DNA of 64,000 bases from Chloroflexota bacterium. GTDB lineage: Bacteria > Chloroflexota > Anaerolineae > Caldilineales > Caldilineaceae. Position numbers and translations under genes: made by a program. The notes below the pieces were generated by a model. It was not told where the DNA came from. It ran no database searches and saw nothing but the letters and a program-made list of their open reading frames with translations. Where the stretch lies: positions 49,365 to 113,364 of the forward strand of contig JAGWYN010000011.1 of the NCBI GenBank assembly GCA_018969295.1, written 5' to 3'. This document shows positions 47,347 through 59,886 of the stretch, in pieces; within the stretch, counting starts at the first letter, position 1; every line of letters begins with the position of its first letter.

Positions 47347-48687
47347 ATGATGGCGGAAGCACCTCGTCCCCTCCCCAAAGCAGAACCACGCAAAGGGTTG
47401 CGTGTACTGGCAGGTCTGGCCCGCGACCGCTCGCCGCTGACAGCGCTGACTTTGATGCGCGAGTGGGTCGGCCAGGCCTTTGAGATCCCAGCCCCCAATT
47501 TCCGGCCTGCCTTCTTTGTCGGACCAGAGGCCAATCGTCAGATTTTGATCACAGACCGCACCCTGCTCAGCTGGCGCAACGCCAGCGACCCTGTAGTCAG
47601 GCTGCTGCGCCGCGGGGTTCTGGTCGTCGACGGCGCCGAACACGACCGCTACCGCCAGATCATGGACCCCGCCCTGCAGCGGCGCAATGTCCTGCACCAC
47701 ATCCCCGACTTCTGGCGCTACACCGACCAGGTCACCGCAGCCTGGGCAGAAGGCAGCACACAGGATCTGCTGGTCGAAATGCGCAAACTGGCCCTGCTGA
47801 TCCTGATGGGGGCCACCTTTCATGTCGATTTCACCCCACACCTGCAGCGCCTCTGGCAGCCGATCCTGGATCTGATCGACTACATCTCTCCCGGCCTCTG
47901 GGTCGTCTGGCCCGGCGCGCCGTCCAGCACCCGCCACCGCAAGGCCATCGAGGCCATGGACGACTACCTGTACTCGATTATCCGCCAGCGCCGGGCTCGA
48001 TTGGCGGAGAGCCAAATCCCCCCCGCTCCCTCCGATCTGCTCGGCGTGCTGGTCTCAACCCCTGACATGACCGACGACCTGGTGCGCGACCAGCTGCTGA
48101 CCATGCTGATCGCCGGCCATGACACCAGCACCGCATTGCTGGCCTGGGTCTTTTATCTGCTTGGCCAACACCCAGAAACCCAACAAGCCCTCCAGCAGGA
48201 AGCTGACCAGGCGCTGGGTACCCAAAATCAGCCCCCCAGCGCAGACCAGCTCAACCAGCTGCTCCAGCTCGAACAGGTGATCAAAGAGACCCTGCGCCTC
48301 TACCCCCCTATTCATGTCGGCAACCGGCGTGCCACCGAGACGCTCTCCCTCTGCGGCTACCATGTGCCCCAGGGCCGACGGGTGATGTATTCGATCTATC
48401 TCTCCCACCGCGACAAAGAGTACTGGCAGGACGCCGACAGCTTCTGCCCGGCACGCTTCGCTCGCGGCCAGGAAGAAAAAACTCCCCCCTTCACCTATGT
48501 TCCCTTCGGCGGCGGGCCCCGCACCTGTATCGGGGCCACCTTCGCCCAGATCGAAGCGCGCGCCGTGCTCGCCCGCCTGTTGCAACGGTTTGATTTCAGG
48601 CTGCTCAACGGCGCCCAGATCCACCCCCACATGGGCGCTACCCTGGAACCACGCCCCGGCGTGCAGATGCAAATCCGGCGGCGTTGA
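47347..48687 (+). CDS. Cytochrome P450
   Basis: I use ATG 47347 (ATGATG; AAGGAT upstream), giving 446 residues. The family hallmarks are all present: I-helix IAGHDTSTALL (about 255-265), the ExxR motif in KETLRLYPP, and the heme loop FGGGPRTCIGATFA with the ligand Cys394. It is a soluble bacterial-type monooxygenase that needs a separate ferredoxin and reductase, neither of which is adjacent. The substrate is unknown; relatives include fatty-acid and terpenoid hydroxylases. It stands alone on the plus strand. Confidence 0.95.
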   Translation: MMAEAPRPLPKAEPRKGLRVLAGLARDRSPLTALTLMREWVGQAFEIPAPNFRPAFFVGPEANRQILITDRTLLSWRNASDPVVRLLRRGVLVVDGAEHDRYRQIMDPALQRRNVLHHIPDFWRYTDQVTAAWAEGSTQDLLVEMRKLALLILMGATFHVDFTPHLQRLWQPILDLIDYISPGLWVVWPGAPSSTRHRKAIEAMDDYLYSIIRQRRARLAESQIPPAPSDLLGVLVSTPDMTDDLVRDQLLTMLIAGHDTSTALLAWVFYLLGQHPETQQALQQEADQALGTQNQPPSADQLNQLLQLEQVIKETLRLYPPIHVGNRRATETLSLCGYHVPQGRRVMYSIYLSHRDKEYWQDADSFCPARFARGQEEKTPPFTYVPFGGGPRTCIGATFAQIEARAVLARLLQRFDFRLLNGAQIHPHMGATLEPRPGVQMQIRRR

Positions 48688-48747
48688 GCGTATGGCCCGC
48701 TTCAGCCTGCCGGTCGATGGCCGGCAGACCGAAGCACACGCCTCCCC

Positions 48748-49281
48748 TCATCTGGCCAGAGTGCCCAGCGGACGGGTCAGGTACAAGACCAGATCGTCGT
48801 CTGCCCTGAACTCGGCCCCGTAGAGCAGCGGACGGCCGCTGGCCATCAGACCGCGGCCATCAGGAACGTAGCCGCGGCGCACATACAAGATCTGGGCAGC
48901 CCCATAGTCGGCTGTCATCCCCACCCCAATGCCGGCCACCGACGAGCGCTCCGCAATCAGCGCCTCGGCAGCATCCAACAGCGTCGTCGCAACGCCGCGG
49001 CGCTGCCAGGCCTTCAAAACGTTCAGATCGACAATCTCCGGGATGGCCGCCGCACGAAACGGCGGATAGGTCGACTCCCAACAGAGAGTTGTGTAGCCCA
49101 CAAAATGCTCCTGCACCCACGCCACCAGCACCGTCCGCCGGCCAGCCTGCTGTTCCGCACAGTAGCGCCTGTATTGTTCGGCCGGCTTGTGCCACCCCTG
49201 CGCGGCAAAGGCCTCCGCAATCGGCTCGGCATCCTCATCGCGCAAAAACCGGAGCGTGCAGGCCAGCGGCTGACCGCTCAT
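48748..49281 (-). CDS. GNAT-family N-acetyltransferase
   Basis: The 177-residue protein overlaps the Gfo/Idh stop by 4 bases (ATGA), so it is translationally coupled. It has LRFLRDEDAEPIAEAF at the start, the central GNAT strands and the acetyl-CoA loop WQRRGVATTLLDAAEALIAE (motif Q/RxxGxG/A-like), then GVGMTADYGAAQILYVRRGY. It transfers an acetyl group to an unknown amine. Confidence 0.88.
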   Translation of the reverse strand: MSGQPLACTLRFLRDEDAEPIAEAFAAQGWHKPAEQYRRYCAEQQAGRRTVLVAWVQEHFVGYTTLCWESTYPPFRAAAIPEIVDLNVLKAWQRRGVATTLLDAAEALIAERSSVAGIGVGMTADYGAAQILYVRRGYVPDGRGLMASGRPLLYGAEFRADDDLVLYLTRPLGTLAR

Positions 49282-50285
49282 GCGCCCACCCGCACCAGCT
49301 GGCCCGTGCGCGCCGACGCATAGATCGCCAGCATGCTGCGCAGAAATGCCCGTGAATCCTGCAGCGAGACCAGCGGCGCCGCCCCATCCAGCACACAGGC
49401 TTCCATCGCCTGAATCTCACAAAGATACGGGTCGACCGGCGGCGTGACGATCGACTCACTCCGGTTGTCCAGATCCGTCAGCGTCATCACACTCTCCTGC
49501 CCCCCCAACCCAGGCTTCCACGGATGCGGAATCTGCAGCAGCCCGCGCTCGCCGGTCACGTAGGCCCCCTCTCGAAAGGGCGTCCGAAATCCTGAAGAGA
49601 TCTGGGCCACAGCCCCGCCGGCAAACCGCAGCTGGGCCACCATGGCGACATCCACCCCACTCTCACCGACCGTCTGCTGCGCCCACACCTCCACCGGCGC
49701 CCCCTCGCCGATCAGCGTGATCGACAGGCTGTTCGGGTAGACCCCAACATCCCACGCCGACCCGCCCGTCAACCCCGCCTGAAGACGCACATTGGCTGCA
49801 CGCTCCGGGGGCAGATGGAAGTTGAACCAGCTGTTGACCAGCTGCACCCTGCCCAGCTGGCCGCTGCGCACCAGCTCAAGAGCACGGCGGGTCTGCGGGT
49901 GATGCAGGTACATGAAGGCTTCAAAAATGGTTGCCCCGCTGCTCCGCGCAGCAGCCTCGACCTGCTCAAATTCAGCCACGCTGACCACAAGCGGCTTTTC
50001 ACAGAGCACATGCTTGCCCGCACGCAAGGCCGCCACCGCCCACTCAGCATGCAGCCCGTTGGGCAGCGACAGATAGATCGCGTCGATCTCAGGGTCGGCA
50101 AGCAGCGCAGCGTAGCTGCCATAAATCTTCGGGATCGCATGCTGGCTGGCATAGGCGGCAGCCCGCTCGCGATCCCGGCTGGCCACAGCGACCAGCTCGC
50201 TGCGCTCAGCACGGCGCAGCGGCCCGATCAGGGCCTTGTTGATGTTGGCGGTGGACAACAGCGCCCAGCGGACAGCCTGGCTCAT
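49278..50285 (-). CDS. Gfo/Idh/MocA-family oxidoreductase
   Basis: AAGGAGG precedes ATG 50285; the longer open frame upstream runs through repeats and is not used. The 335-residue protein has an N-terminal Rossmann domain (WALLSTANINKALIGPL), the family motif HVLCEKPLVVS and the C-terminal beta domain (GGSAWDVGVYPNSLSITLIG). It oxidises or reduces a sugar or cyclitol with NAD(P). It forms a two-gene unit with the GNAT gene. Confidence 0.92.
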   Translation of the reverse strand: MSQAVRWALLSTANINKALIGPLRRAERSELVAVASRDRERAAAYASQHAIPKIYGSYAALLADPEIDAIYLSLPNGLHAEWAVAALRAGKHVLCEKPLVVSVAEFEQVEAAARSSGATIFEAFMYLHHPQTRRALELVRSGQLGRVQLVNSWFNFHLPPERAANVRLQAGLTGGSAWDVGVYPNSLSITLIGEGAPVEVWAQQTVGESGVDVAMVAQLRFAGGAVAQISSGFRTPFREGAYVTGERGLLQIPHPWKPGLGGQESVMTLTDLDNRSESIVTPPVDPYLCEIQAMEACVLDGAAPLVSLQDSRAFLRSMLAIYASARTGQLVRVGA

Positions 50286-50370
50286 GGGAGTTCCTCCTTG
50301 GAAAATTAGGTGGCGGTTCACAACAACTTCTATCATACCATGCGCGCCAGCATGCCAGAGTGCTACCTCT

Positions 50371-50550
50371 CCCCCAAAAAATTGCGCAGCCCGCCCACCC
50401 CACCTATCTAAAGTCGTGCGCCCCGATGGGGCGAAATGTGGACCCCCAAAAAATTGCGCAGCCCGCCCACCCCACATATCTAAAGTCGTGCGCCCCGATG
50501 GGGCGAAATGTGGACCCCCAAAAAATTGCGCAGCCCGCCCACCCCACATA
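50371..50550 (+). repeat. 72-bp direct repeat, 2.5 copies, in the divergent intergenic region
   Basis: Units begin at 50371, 50443 and 50515 with cccccaaaaaattgcgcag and are nearly identical; the third is partial. Each contains TTGCGC, then 17 bases, then a TAT(C/A) box, and the two full copies also hold a small hairpin CGCCCC-GAT-GGGGCG. The region separates the Gfo/Idh gene (minus) from the FAD/Fe-S oxidase gene (plus). The unit is 24 codons, so it stays open in several frames by chance. Confidence 0.92.
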
Positions 50551-50554
50551 TACT
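50526..50554 (+). promoter_or_regulatory. Promoter formed by the third repeat copy, for the FAD/Fe-S oxidase gene
   Basis: TTGCGC (50526-50531), a 17-base spacer and TATACT (50549-50554) make a good promoter starting near 50561, 50 bases before ATG 50611. The first two copies have TATCTA at the same place, so up to three tandem promoters are possible. Confidence 0.55.
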
Positions 50555-50610
50555 TCAAGAAAGCCGATCCCCCCCACCAGCAACGAGCCAAAGGAGCCGA
50601 AAAGACCCAC

Positions 50611-53532
<2,922 letters not shown>

Positions 53533-53541
53533 CGCTGCCCT

Positions 53542-55461
53542 TCAGGGGAGGGCCGTGCCGCGCATCAGCCAGGGCATGCCCCAGCCCGCGCGGTCGGCGC
53601 TCGCGTCCCCGGCAGGGCCCGGGTCAGTGACAAGGATCAGATCCACCTGCTGGCCCCGATAGTCGTCGAGCGGCACAATGGCCTGCTGCCACTCCCGGTC
53701 AGCGGCCAGCGCAGGGGTGAGAAAGCGCTCCCACAAGAGCCCCTCTCCTGCCTGGCTGCGCACCCTCACAGCAAATTTCACCCCATCTCCCCCCCAATCC
53801 CACGCCTGAGGGTCCAGCGCCGGGCTCAGCCAGAGAAAGGTGCGCTCCGCAGGCACCGCCAACGGCAGCACGACCTGGGCGGGCGCATGCGCGAAGATCA
53901 CCGCCCGGGCATCTCCAGTGTGCGGCATCACAAACTGGGAGAAGAGCACCCGCTCGCAGCCCGTCGGCTCAGAGCAGATGGGGGTCTCTGGCCTCACCCG
54001 AGCCTGCGGCAACAGCTCGGCCAGATCCAGCAGACGGTAGCGCGTCAGCCGCTCTCGCTCGGCAGGGTCCGGCCGCACCAGCGTATAGACGTGGTTCACC
54101 CCCACCCAAAAACTGCTGTACAGCGTGGCAAAGCACAGCCCTACCACCAAGGTCTGGCGCAGCGTGTCGGCGACAGCGGAGGTCGCCCGGTCGATCCAGA
54201 GGTACCAGCTGTAGATCCCCCACAGCGCCAGCGGAGGGGCTACGACGGCAAAGAGATCCCAGTCTCGCTGCCGGGGGAGATCGTTTTGAAAGGTGAAGAA
54301 ATAGAGCAGGAGAGCAGCCGCTGCCGCCGCCAGCAGCCTGAATTCGCGCGCCGCACGGCCTGCACCCCCGAAGTCAGCTCCCCTCCCAGTGCCGCCTGCA
54401 AACCCGGCCGAGAGCCCGGCCGCCAGCCAGAAAGGCCAGAGCGGGGCGATCAACCAAAGGTTCTGCAGGGCATCCGCCAGCCGGGCAGGGGCCAGGGCCT
54501 GGGGCACCGTCCAGAAGAGCTGGGGGTCGCCCGCAAAGCCACCGGTCAGGTTGGGCCACGGCACACCTGCCCAGCGCAACAGCAGCAGGGTTGCTCCAGG
54601 CACAACAGCCCCGCTGATCGCCAGCACCGTTCCCTGCTGCAGCCAGCCCGGCCGGCGCAGCAACAGCAGCAGTGCAGGCAGCACAAAAGCGGATTGGGGA
54701 TGAAAGCTGGCTGCTGTCCCGCCCAACAGTCCCACTGCCCACAGCGGCACCCGGCCGCGCAGATACCCCAGTGCCAGCACCAGGGTGCCCAGGGTTGTCG
54801 CCGTCGACCAGCTGTAGTTCTCCACATGGCCAAACCAGAGCAATGTGCCCCCCCCCGCCAGCAGCACAGCCCCAATCGACAGCCGTCGCAGCGGCTGCTC
54901 GGCCAGCCAGGAGGCCGCCAGCCAGACAGCGACCAGGTATACCCCGCCAGCCGCCACACTCAACAAAGCAATTGCCTGCTCAGCCCCCCCTCCCAGCGGC
55001 TGCAGAGCGGCCATGGCCGCAAATTCCAAGAGGCTGTTCAACGGCTCCTTCCAGACGTAGGGGTTGGCGGAGAAAGGGGTGGTGCTCCACAGCTGAATTT
55101 TGTAGAGTGCGTCGCCGTGCCAGCTGCGCTCGCGCAACACCCAGAACAGTCCCAGCGCAGCCCCCCACCCGAGCCAACGCAGAACGGCTGGCTTCAGAAG
55201 GGCTGGCCTCCGGTCGGCGGGCCCTCCGAGCTGCGCCAGCCGAAGCTCCACGAAGCCCGCCCAGCCAATGTAGGGAACCATCGCCGCAACGATCAGCAGC
55301 AAGGCCGCGCCCCGCAACAGAACGTCTGGGACATAGGCCAAAAAGGCAAACGCCCACCAGCCCGGCCAGCCGTCGGCGTAGTAAAGCAGCAGCTCCCCCG
55401 CCAGCACACACCAGAGGGGCAACATCAAAAATAACCAGTGCTGGAGCCGCCCAGCGCGCAT
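53542..55461 (-). CDS. Polytopic membrane protein, glycosyltransferase-C-like
   Basis: I prefer ATG 55461 (MRAGRLQHWLFLM); a TTG at 55506 would add 15 residues. About 639 residues with roughly 12 membrane helices and a soluble C-terminal domain of about 150 residues. The first external loop has acidic/aromatic residues (RERSWHGDALYKIQLWS), as in GT-C glycosyltransferases, but no clear DxD or DE pair, so the function is inferred only from topology. It ends 10 bases after the oxidase gene (convergent) and its start faces a second such membrane protein on the plus strand. Confidence 0.7.
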   Translation of the reverse strand: MRAGRLQHWLFLMLPLWCVLAGELLLYYADGWPGWWAFAFLAYVPDVLLRGAALLLIVAAMVPYIGWAGFVELRLAQLGGPADRRPALLKPAVLRWLGWGAALGLFWVLRERSWHGDALYKIQLWSTTPFSANPYVWKEPLNSLLEFAAMAALQPLGGGAEQAIALLSVAAGGVYLVAVWLAASWLAEQPLRRLSIGAVLLAGGGTLLWFGHVENYSWSTATTLGTLVLALGYLRGRVPLWAVGLLGGTAASFHPQSAFVLPALLLLLRRPGWLQQGTVLAISGAVVPGATLLLLRWAGVPWPNLTGGFAGDPQLFWTVPQALAPARLADALQNLWLIAPLWPFWLAAGLSAGFAGGTGRGADFGGAGRAAREFRLLAAAAAALLLYFFTFQNDLPRQRDWDLFAVVAPPLALWGIYSWYLWIDRATSAVADTLRQTLVVGLCFATLYSSFWVGVNHVYTLVRPDPAERERLTRYRLLDLAELLPQARVRPETPICSEPTGCERVLFSQFVMPHTGDARAVIFAHAPAQVVLPLAVPAERTFLWLSPALDPQAWDWGGDGVKFAVRVRSQAGEGLLWERFLTPALAADREWQQAIVPLDDYRGQQVDLILVTDPGPAGDASADRAGWGMPWLMRGTALP

Positions 55462-55657
55462 CCGCTCTATCAATTGGTTTGGTCGATTCTCCCGTTCTGG
55501 ATACAATGGACCCTATGCAGCTCTATTGTATCGTCGATCGGCCTGAGCAAAAAAGCGCTGGCTCCTGCCGGTTCTCCCTGCATCTTCCCTTGCACGCTCT
55601 GCGCTCCTGCAGAAGACACCCATCCGGCCTGGTCGCCGGTCGGTCGGCTGCCGACCC

Positions 55658-57898
55658 ATGAGGGTCCCCTCCCGCCTGGCCTGGCCGCAGTGGCTCCTGC
55701 TGGCCGCAGCCCTGCTCTTTTTTGCCCTCCAGGCTGGCTGGAGTTCTACCCACAAGTCAGCGGCCTTCGACGAGCAATACCACCTGGCAGCGGGCTACGC
55801 CTATCTGCGCACGGGAGACTTCCGACTGGCCACCAACCATCCGCCGCTGGCCGGCTGGCTGGCTGCGCTGCCCCTGTGGGGGGACACAACGCTGGTGCTG
55901 CCTGTGGATCACCCGGCCTGGCAGGCTGGCGACCGATTTTTGTTTTCGGATCTATTTTTGTGGGAGAGCGGCAACGACGCCCAGTCGATGCTGGTGCGCG
56001 CACGGGGTGCGATCACGCTGCTGGGCACACTGCTGGTGGCGGGTCTCTTTTTTGCGGCCCGCCAGCTCTTTGGGGGGCGTGCCGGCTGGCTGGCGCTGCT
56101 GCTGGCCGTGACCGAGCCCAATCTGATCGCCCACAGCCGTTTTGTCACCACCGATCTGCCCCTCACCCTCTTTTTGTTTGCCGCCGTCTGGGGCTGGTGG
56201 CGCTGGCTGGCCCGGCCGCGCTGGCCCTGGCTGCTGCTCGCCGGCATCTGTGCCGGGCTGGCGATGGGCACCAAATACAACGCAGCCCTGCTCTGGGCCA
56301 TCTTCCTCGGAATGGTGCTGCTGACCGAGCGTCGCGCTCGCTGGGGCCATGCCTTCGCCGGTCTGGCGGTCGCAGCCCTGGCCGCAGGCGGGGTGCTGTG
56401 GGCGCTCTTTCGCTTCACGGTCGGCCCCATCTCCCTGCTGCCAGAGTGGCTGATCCTGCCTGCACCCCACTACTGGCAGTGGCTCTGGAATACGGTGACA
56501 CGCATCCTCGATCTGCAGGGGGCTCGCGTCGACTTTTTCTTGGGGGAAGTCTCCACCCACTCCTGGTGGTATTACTTCTTTGTCGCAGCTGGCCTTAAAC
56601 TGTCCGTACCCCTTCTGCTGCTGGCTGGCGTCGGCAGCTTCGTGCTGGTGCGCGAACGGGCGGTGCGGCGGCTGGCCCTGCTCTGGCTGCCCCCTGCCCT
56701 CTTTTTGCTGCTGGGCGCCACCCAGGTGCTCAACATCGGCTTTCGCCACATGCTGCCGACGATCCCCTTCCTCATTCTGCTCGCTGCGGGCGCTGGCCGC
56801 TCCTTGTCGCTGCCGGCGCGACGGCCGCTGCGCCCTGCCTTCGCCACACTGCTGCTGGTTGGCTGGCTGGCGGTCGACACAACGCGCATTGCGCCCCACT
56901 ATGAATCTTTCTTCAATCAGCTGGCCGGCCCCTGGCCCCGCTGGAGCCAGCTGCTGGTCGACTCCAACCTGGACTGGGGCCAGGATCTGATCGCGCTGCG
57001 CCAAAAAATGGACGAGCTCGACATCGAGACGGTCGAGCTCGCCTACTTTGGCAAAGCAGCACCAGAAGCCTACGGCGTTCGCTACCGCCCCCTCCCTTCG
57101 TACCTGCGCTTCATGGAAGGTCGCGAAATCGCAGCCTACAACCCCTATACCCCTGCGCCCGGCTGGTATGCGATCAGCGCCACCGCCCTGCGCACCGGCA
57201 CGATGACCCCTGCCACCGCCGCACTTTACCGCTTCTTTCAAGAACGCCCGCCAGACGCCCGCGCCGGTTACTCGATCTATCTGTACAACGTCTCCTGGCC
57301 GGCTGAGAGCCGGCAGGTCTCTCCGGTGGTGCTGGGCCAGCCGCTCTGGCAGCTGAGCCCGGCCGATCTGGGCATCGTCGACGGAACCTGGGCGACCGTC
57401 AAGTGGGTGGAAAGCCCCGACAGCACCGTTTTTCCAGCGGGCCAGCCCGTCGCTGCGCTGCAGGATCCCCGCCTGCAGCAGGTCGATGCCAACTTCAGCG
57501 ACGTGTTGACCCTGGTCGGCTATCTGCCCGACCCCCACCCGGCCCATCCCGGCAGCGATCTGGCCCTGCAGCTCTACTGGCGCGTCGGTGTCCAGCCCAT
57601 GCCCCAGCCTGCCCCGACACGGGGGGCACCGATCTCCGCCTTCGTCCATCTGGTCGACGGCGACCCGACCCGCAAAATTGCCGAGTTCGACAGCTGGAAC
57701 GTCGCCCTGCGCGGCCTGGCCGCAGGCGACATTGTCGAGCAACGTCTCCAGCTGTCCATCGGAGAGACCGTTGCTCCCAACAGATACGACCTGCTGGTCG
57801 GCCTCTACTCCCCACAGAACTGGCAGCGGCTCACCGTGACCCAGGCGGGAGAGATGCGCGACCATGCCGTGGCCGGCAAGATCACAGTACAACCCTGA
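55658..57898 (+). CDS. GT39/PMT-type membrane glycosyltransferase-like protein
   Basis: The 746-residue protein has about 11-12 membrane helices. It carries the GT-C motif AFDEQYHLAAGYAYL (acidic pair in the first outer loop) and NHPPLAGWL. A later periplasmic stretch follows (VDSNLDWGQDLIAL, typical of this group), and a beta-rich C-terminal domain of about 150 residues ends the protein. Such enzymes move sugars from polyprenyl-phosphate donors onto proteins or lipids outside the membrane. It lies 33 bases before the aldo/keto reductase gene on the same strand, and 196 bases from the divergent start at 55461. Confidence 0.88.
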   Translation: MRVPSRLAWPQWLLLAAALLFFALQAGWSSTHKSAAFDEQYHLAAGYAYLRTGDFRLATNHPPLAGWLAALPLWGDTTLVLPVDHPAWQAGDRFLFSDLFLWESGNDAQSMLVRARGAITLLGTLLVAGLFFAARQLFGGRAGWLALLLAVTEPNLIAHSRFVTTDLPLTLFLFAAVWGWWRWLARPRWPWLLLAGICAGLAMGTKYNAALLWAIFLGMVLLTERRARWGHAFAGLAVAALAAGGVLWALFRFTVGPISLLPEWLILPAPHYWQWLWNTVTRILDLQGARVDFFLGEVSTHSWWYYFFVAAGLKLSVPLLLLAGVGSFVLVRERAVRRLALLWLPPALFLLLGATQVLNIGFRHMLPTIPFLILLAAGAGRSLSLPARRPLRPAFATLLLVGWLAVDTTRIAPHYESFFNQLAGPWPRWSQLLVDSNLDWGQDLIALRQKMDELDIETVELAYFGKAAPEAYGVRYRPLPSYLRFMEGREIAAYNPYTPAPGWYAISATALRTGTMTPATAALYRFFQERPPDARAGYSIYLYNVSWPAESRQVSPVVLGQPLWQLSPADLGIVDGTWATVKWVESPDSTVFPAGQPVAALQDPRLQQVDANFSDVLTLVGYLPDPHPAHPGSDLALQLYWRVGVQPMPQPAPTRGAPISAFVHLVDGDPTRKIAEFDSWNVALRGLAAGDIVEQRLQLSIGETVAPNRYDLLVGLYSPQNWQRLTVTQAGEMRDHAVAGKITVQP

Positions 57899-57931
57899 TT
57901 CTCTTTTTTCAAAGACAAGGAACGACCGATT

Positions 57932-58900
57932 ATGAACACTCGCAACCTGGGCCGCACCGGCCTCAAAATTTCAGAGCTCTGCCTCGGCACGATGCAGTGG
58001 GGCTGGACCGCCGATGAAGCGACCAGCTGGGCTGTGATGGATGCCTTCGTTGCCGTCGGCGGCAATTTTATTGACACAGCCAACATTTACAGCAGCTGGG
58101 CCCCCAACAACCCCGGCGGCGTCAGCGAAGCAATCCTCGGACGTTGGATGCAGGCGCGCAACAACCGCGACCAGATCGTGCTCGCCACCAAGGTACGTGG
58201 TCGGATGTGGGCCGGGCCCAACGGAGAAGGACTCAGCCGTGTCCACATCCTCAAGGCCTGCGAAGACAGCCTGCGTCGGCTCCAGACCGACTACATCGAC
58301 CTCTACCAGACCCACTGGTATGACGCCGAAACCCCGATCGAGGAGACCCTGGAAGCGCTCGACTGCCTGGTTCGCCAGGGCAAAGTGCGCTACATCGGCT
58401 GCAGCAACTACCCAGCCTGGCGGTTGACCGCTGCGCTCTGGGCCAGCGAGCGCGGCCGACTGGCCCGCTATGACTCGCTCCAACCCCACTACAACCTGGC
58501 CCATCGCGCCGAGTTCGAACGCGAGGCACAAGCCGTCTGTGTCCACTACGGAATCGGGGTCATTCCCTACAGCCCCTTGGCAGGCGGTTTTCTGACCGGC
58601 AAATATACTCGCCACGTCGAAGTCGAGAGCACGCGCGCTGGCGGAATCCGCCAGCGTTATTTCAACGAGCGCGGCTGGCGCATTCTCGACGCACTCCAAG
58701 CTGTGGCTGCTGAGACAGAGAGCACACCGACCGCCGTGGCGCTGGCCTGGCTGCTCGCCCAACCGGCCATGTCTGCACCGATCATCGGCGCCAACTATGT
58801 CGACCAGCTCAACGCCAGCCTGGCCGCCAGCACACTCCAGCTGCCAGCCGCACAGCTGGCAGCGCTGGAAGAAGCCTCCAGCTGGAATACGGAAGCGTGA
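57932..58900 (+). CDS. Aldo/keto reductase
   Basis: The 322-residue protein starts MNTRNLGRTGLKISELCLGT (AAGGAACG upstream) and has the tetrad positions FIDTANIYSSW (Asp, Tyr), VLATKVRGR (Lys) and LYQTHWYD (His), plus GVIPYSPLAGGFLTGKY and APIIGANYVDQL of the cofactor region. Most like the Kv-beta/AKR7-12 type group. A cytoplasmic NADP-dependent carbonyl reductase; substrate unknown. It converges with the homocysteine methyltransferase gene (30-base gap). Confidence 0.93.
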   Translation: MNTRNLGRTGLKISELCLGTMQWGWTADEATSWAVMDAFVAVGGNFIDTANIYSSWAPNNPGGVSEAILGRWMQARNNRDQIVLATKVRGRMWAGPNGEGLSRVHILKACEDSLRRLQTDYIDLYQTHWYDAETPIEETLEALDCLVRQGKVRYIGCSNYPAWRLTAALWASERGRLARYDSLQPHYNLAHRAEFEREAQAVCVHYGIGVIPYSPLAGGFLTGKYTRHVEVESTRAGGIRQRYFNERGWRILDALQAVAAETESTPTAVALAWLLAQPAMSAPIIGANYVDQLNASLAASTLQLPAAQLAALEEASSWNTEA

Positions 58901-58929
58901 ACATCCCAAAACAGCCGCGGGCGGCAGGC

Positions 58930-59886
58930 TCAGACGACCCCGCGCTCCCCGGCCAAAGAACGCGCAATCGCCGTAATGTCGGCTGGAGTTGTGCGACAAC
59001 ATCCCCCAATCAAACGAGCGCCGGCCGCATACCAGCGGCGTGCAGGCTCGGCAAAGTCAGTGAGACCGGTGCCTTCCAGCCAGCAACGCCGATCTGCATC
59101 CCACTGCTCTCCACTGTTTGGATAACAAAGCAGCGGTTTGCTGGTGCGTGCAGCGGCCGCTTCCAACAGCGGTTCGACGTAGCGGGGCGCCGTGCAGTTG
59201 ACCCCGACGGCCACCACCTGGGGACAGGCCTCTGCCAGCTGAACTGCCTCTGCCCACGCTTCCCCCGAGGCAAGCCGCTCCCCATCTCGACAGCTGAAGG
59301 ACAGCCAGGCCGCCATCGGGGCAAATTCCGGCAGCAGCTGCGTCAACGCCCTGGCTTCCTCGAGACAGGGGATGGTCTCGCAGGCCAGCAGGTCTGCCGC
59401 TGTGCCGGCCAATACCTGCATCCGCGGCCGATGCCATGCCGCCAGTTCTGCACAGCGAACCCCATAGTCCCCCCGGTACTCGGAACCATCCGCCAGAAAG
59501 GCGCCGTACGGCCCGATCGAGGCAGCGACCAGCGGACGCTGCACCGCCTGCACCTCCCGCTGGAAATGCGCCACCGCGTCCAGGGCCAGCTCCACGCTCA
59601 GCTGCCAGAGGCTGAATACCTGCTCGGCCTGCAACCCGCGCCGCTGAAACCCTTCCAGACTGGCCTGATAGCTGGCGGTGATCAGCACGTCGGCACCAGC
59701 GCGCAAATAGTCGAGGTGCACAGCGATGATCTGCTCGGGGTCGTCGACCAGCCACCGAGCCGACCAGAGCGCATCGCTCAGGTCCGCCCCGCGTCGCTCC
59801 AGCTCGGTTGCCAGCCCACCGTCCAGAATCAACACCCGGCCGCCGGCCAGTCGATCCCCCAGCAGATTTTTCAATTTACGCCGCAA
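58930..59886 (-). CDS. Homocysteine S-methyltransferase family protein
   Basis: The 318-residue protein has the zinc-binding cysteines of the family: Cys in AVGVNCTAP and the pair in LIGGCCRTTP. The N-terminal LILDGGLATELERRG and ITASYQASLEGF are typical of MmuM-like enzymes. It transfers a methyl group, usually from S-methylmethionine or SAM, to homocysteine to make methionine. It overlaps the end of the upstream membrane-protein gene by 11 bases, so the two are cotranscribed. Confidence 0.93.
   Translation of the reverse strand: MRRKLKNLLGDRLAGGRVLILDGGLATELERRGADLSDALWSARWLVDDPEQIIAVHLDYLRAGADVLITASYQASLEGFQRRGLQAEQVFSLWQLSVELALDAVAHFQREVQAVQRPLVAASIGPYGAFLADGSEYRGDYGVRCAELAAWHRPRMQVLAGTAADLLACETIPCLEEARALTQLLPEFAPMAAWLSFSCRDGERLASGEAWAEAVQLAEACPQVVAVGVNCTAPRYVEPLLEAAAARTSKPLLCYPNSGEQWDADRRCWLEGTGLTDFAEPARRWYAAGARLIGGCCRTTPADITAIARSLAGERGVV

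Noticed and set aside
50236..50610. Upstream extension of the oxidase open frame through the 72-bp repeats
   Set aside because: The repeat is 24 codons and GC-rich, so several frames stay open by chance. ATG 50611 has a good ribosome binding site and a promoter lies inside the extension.
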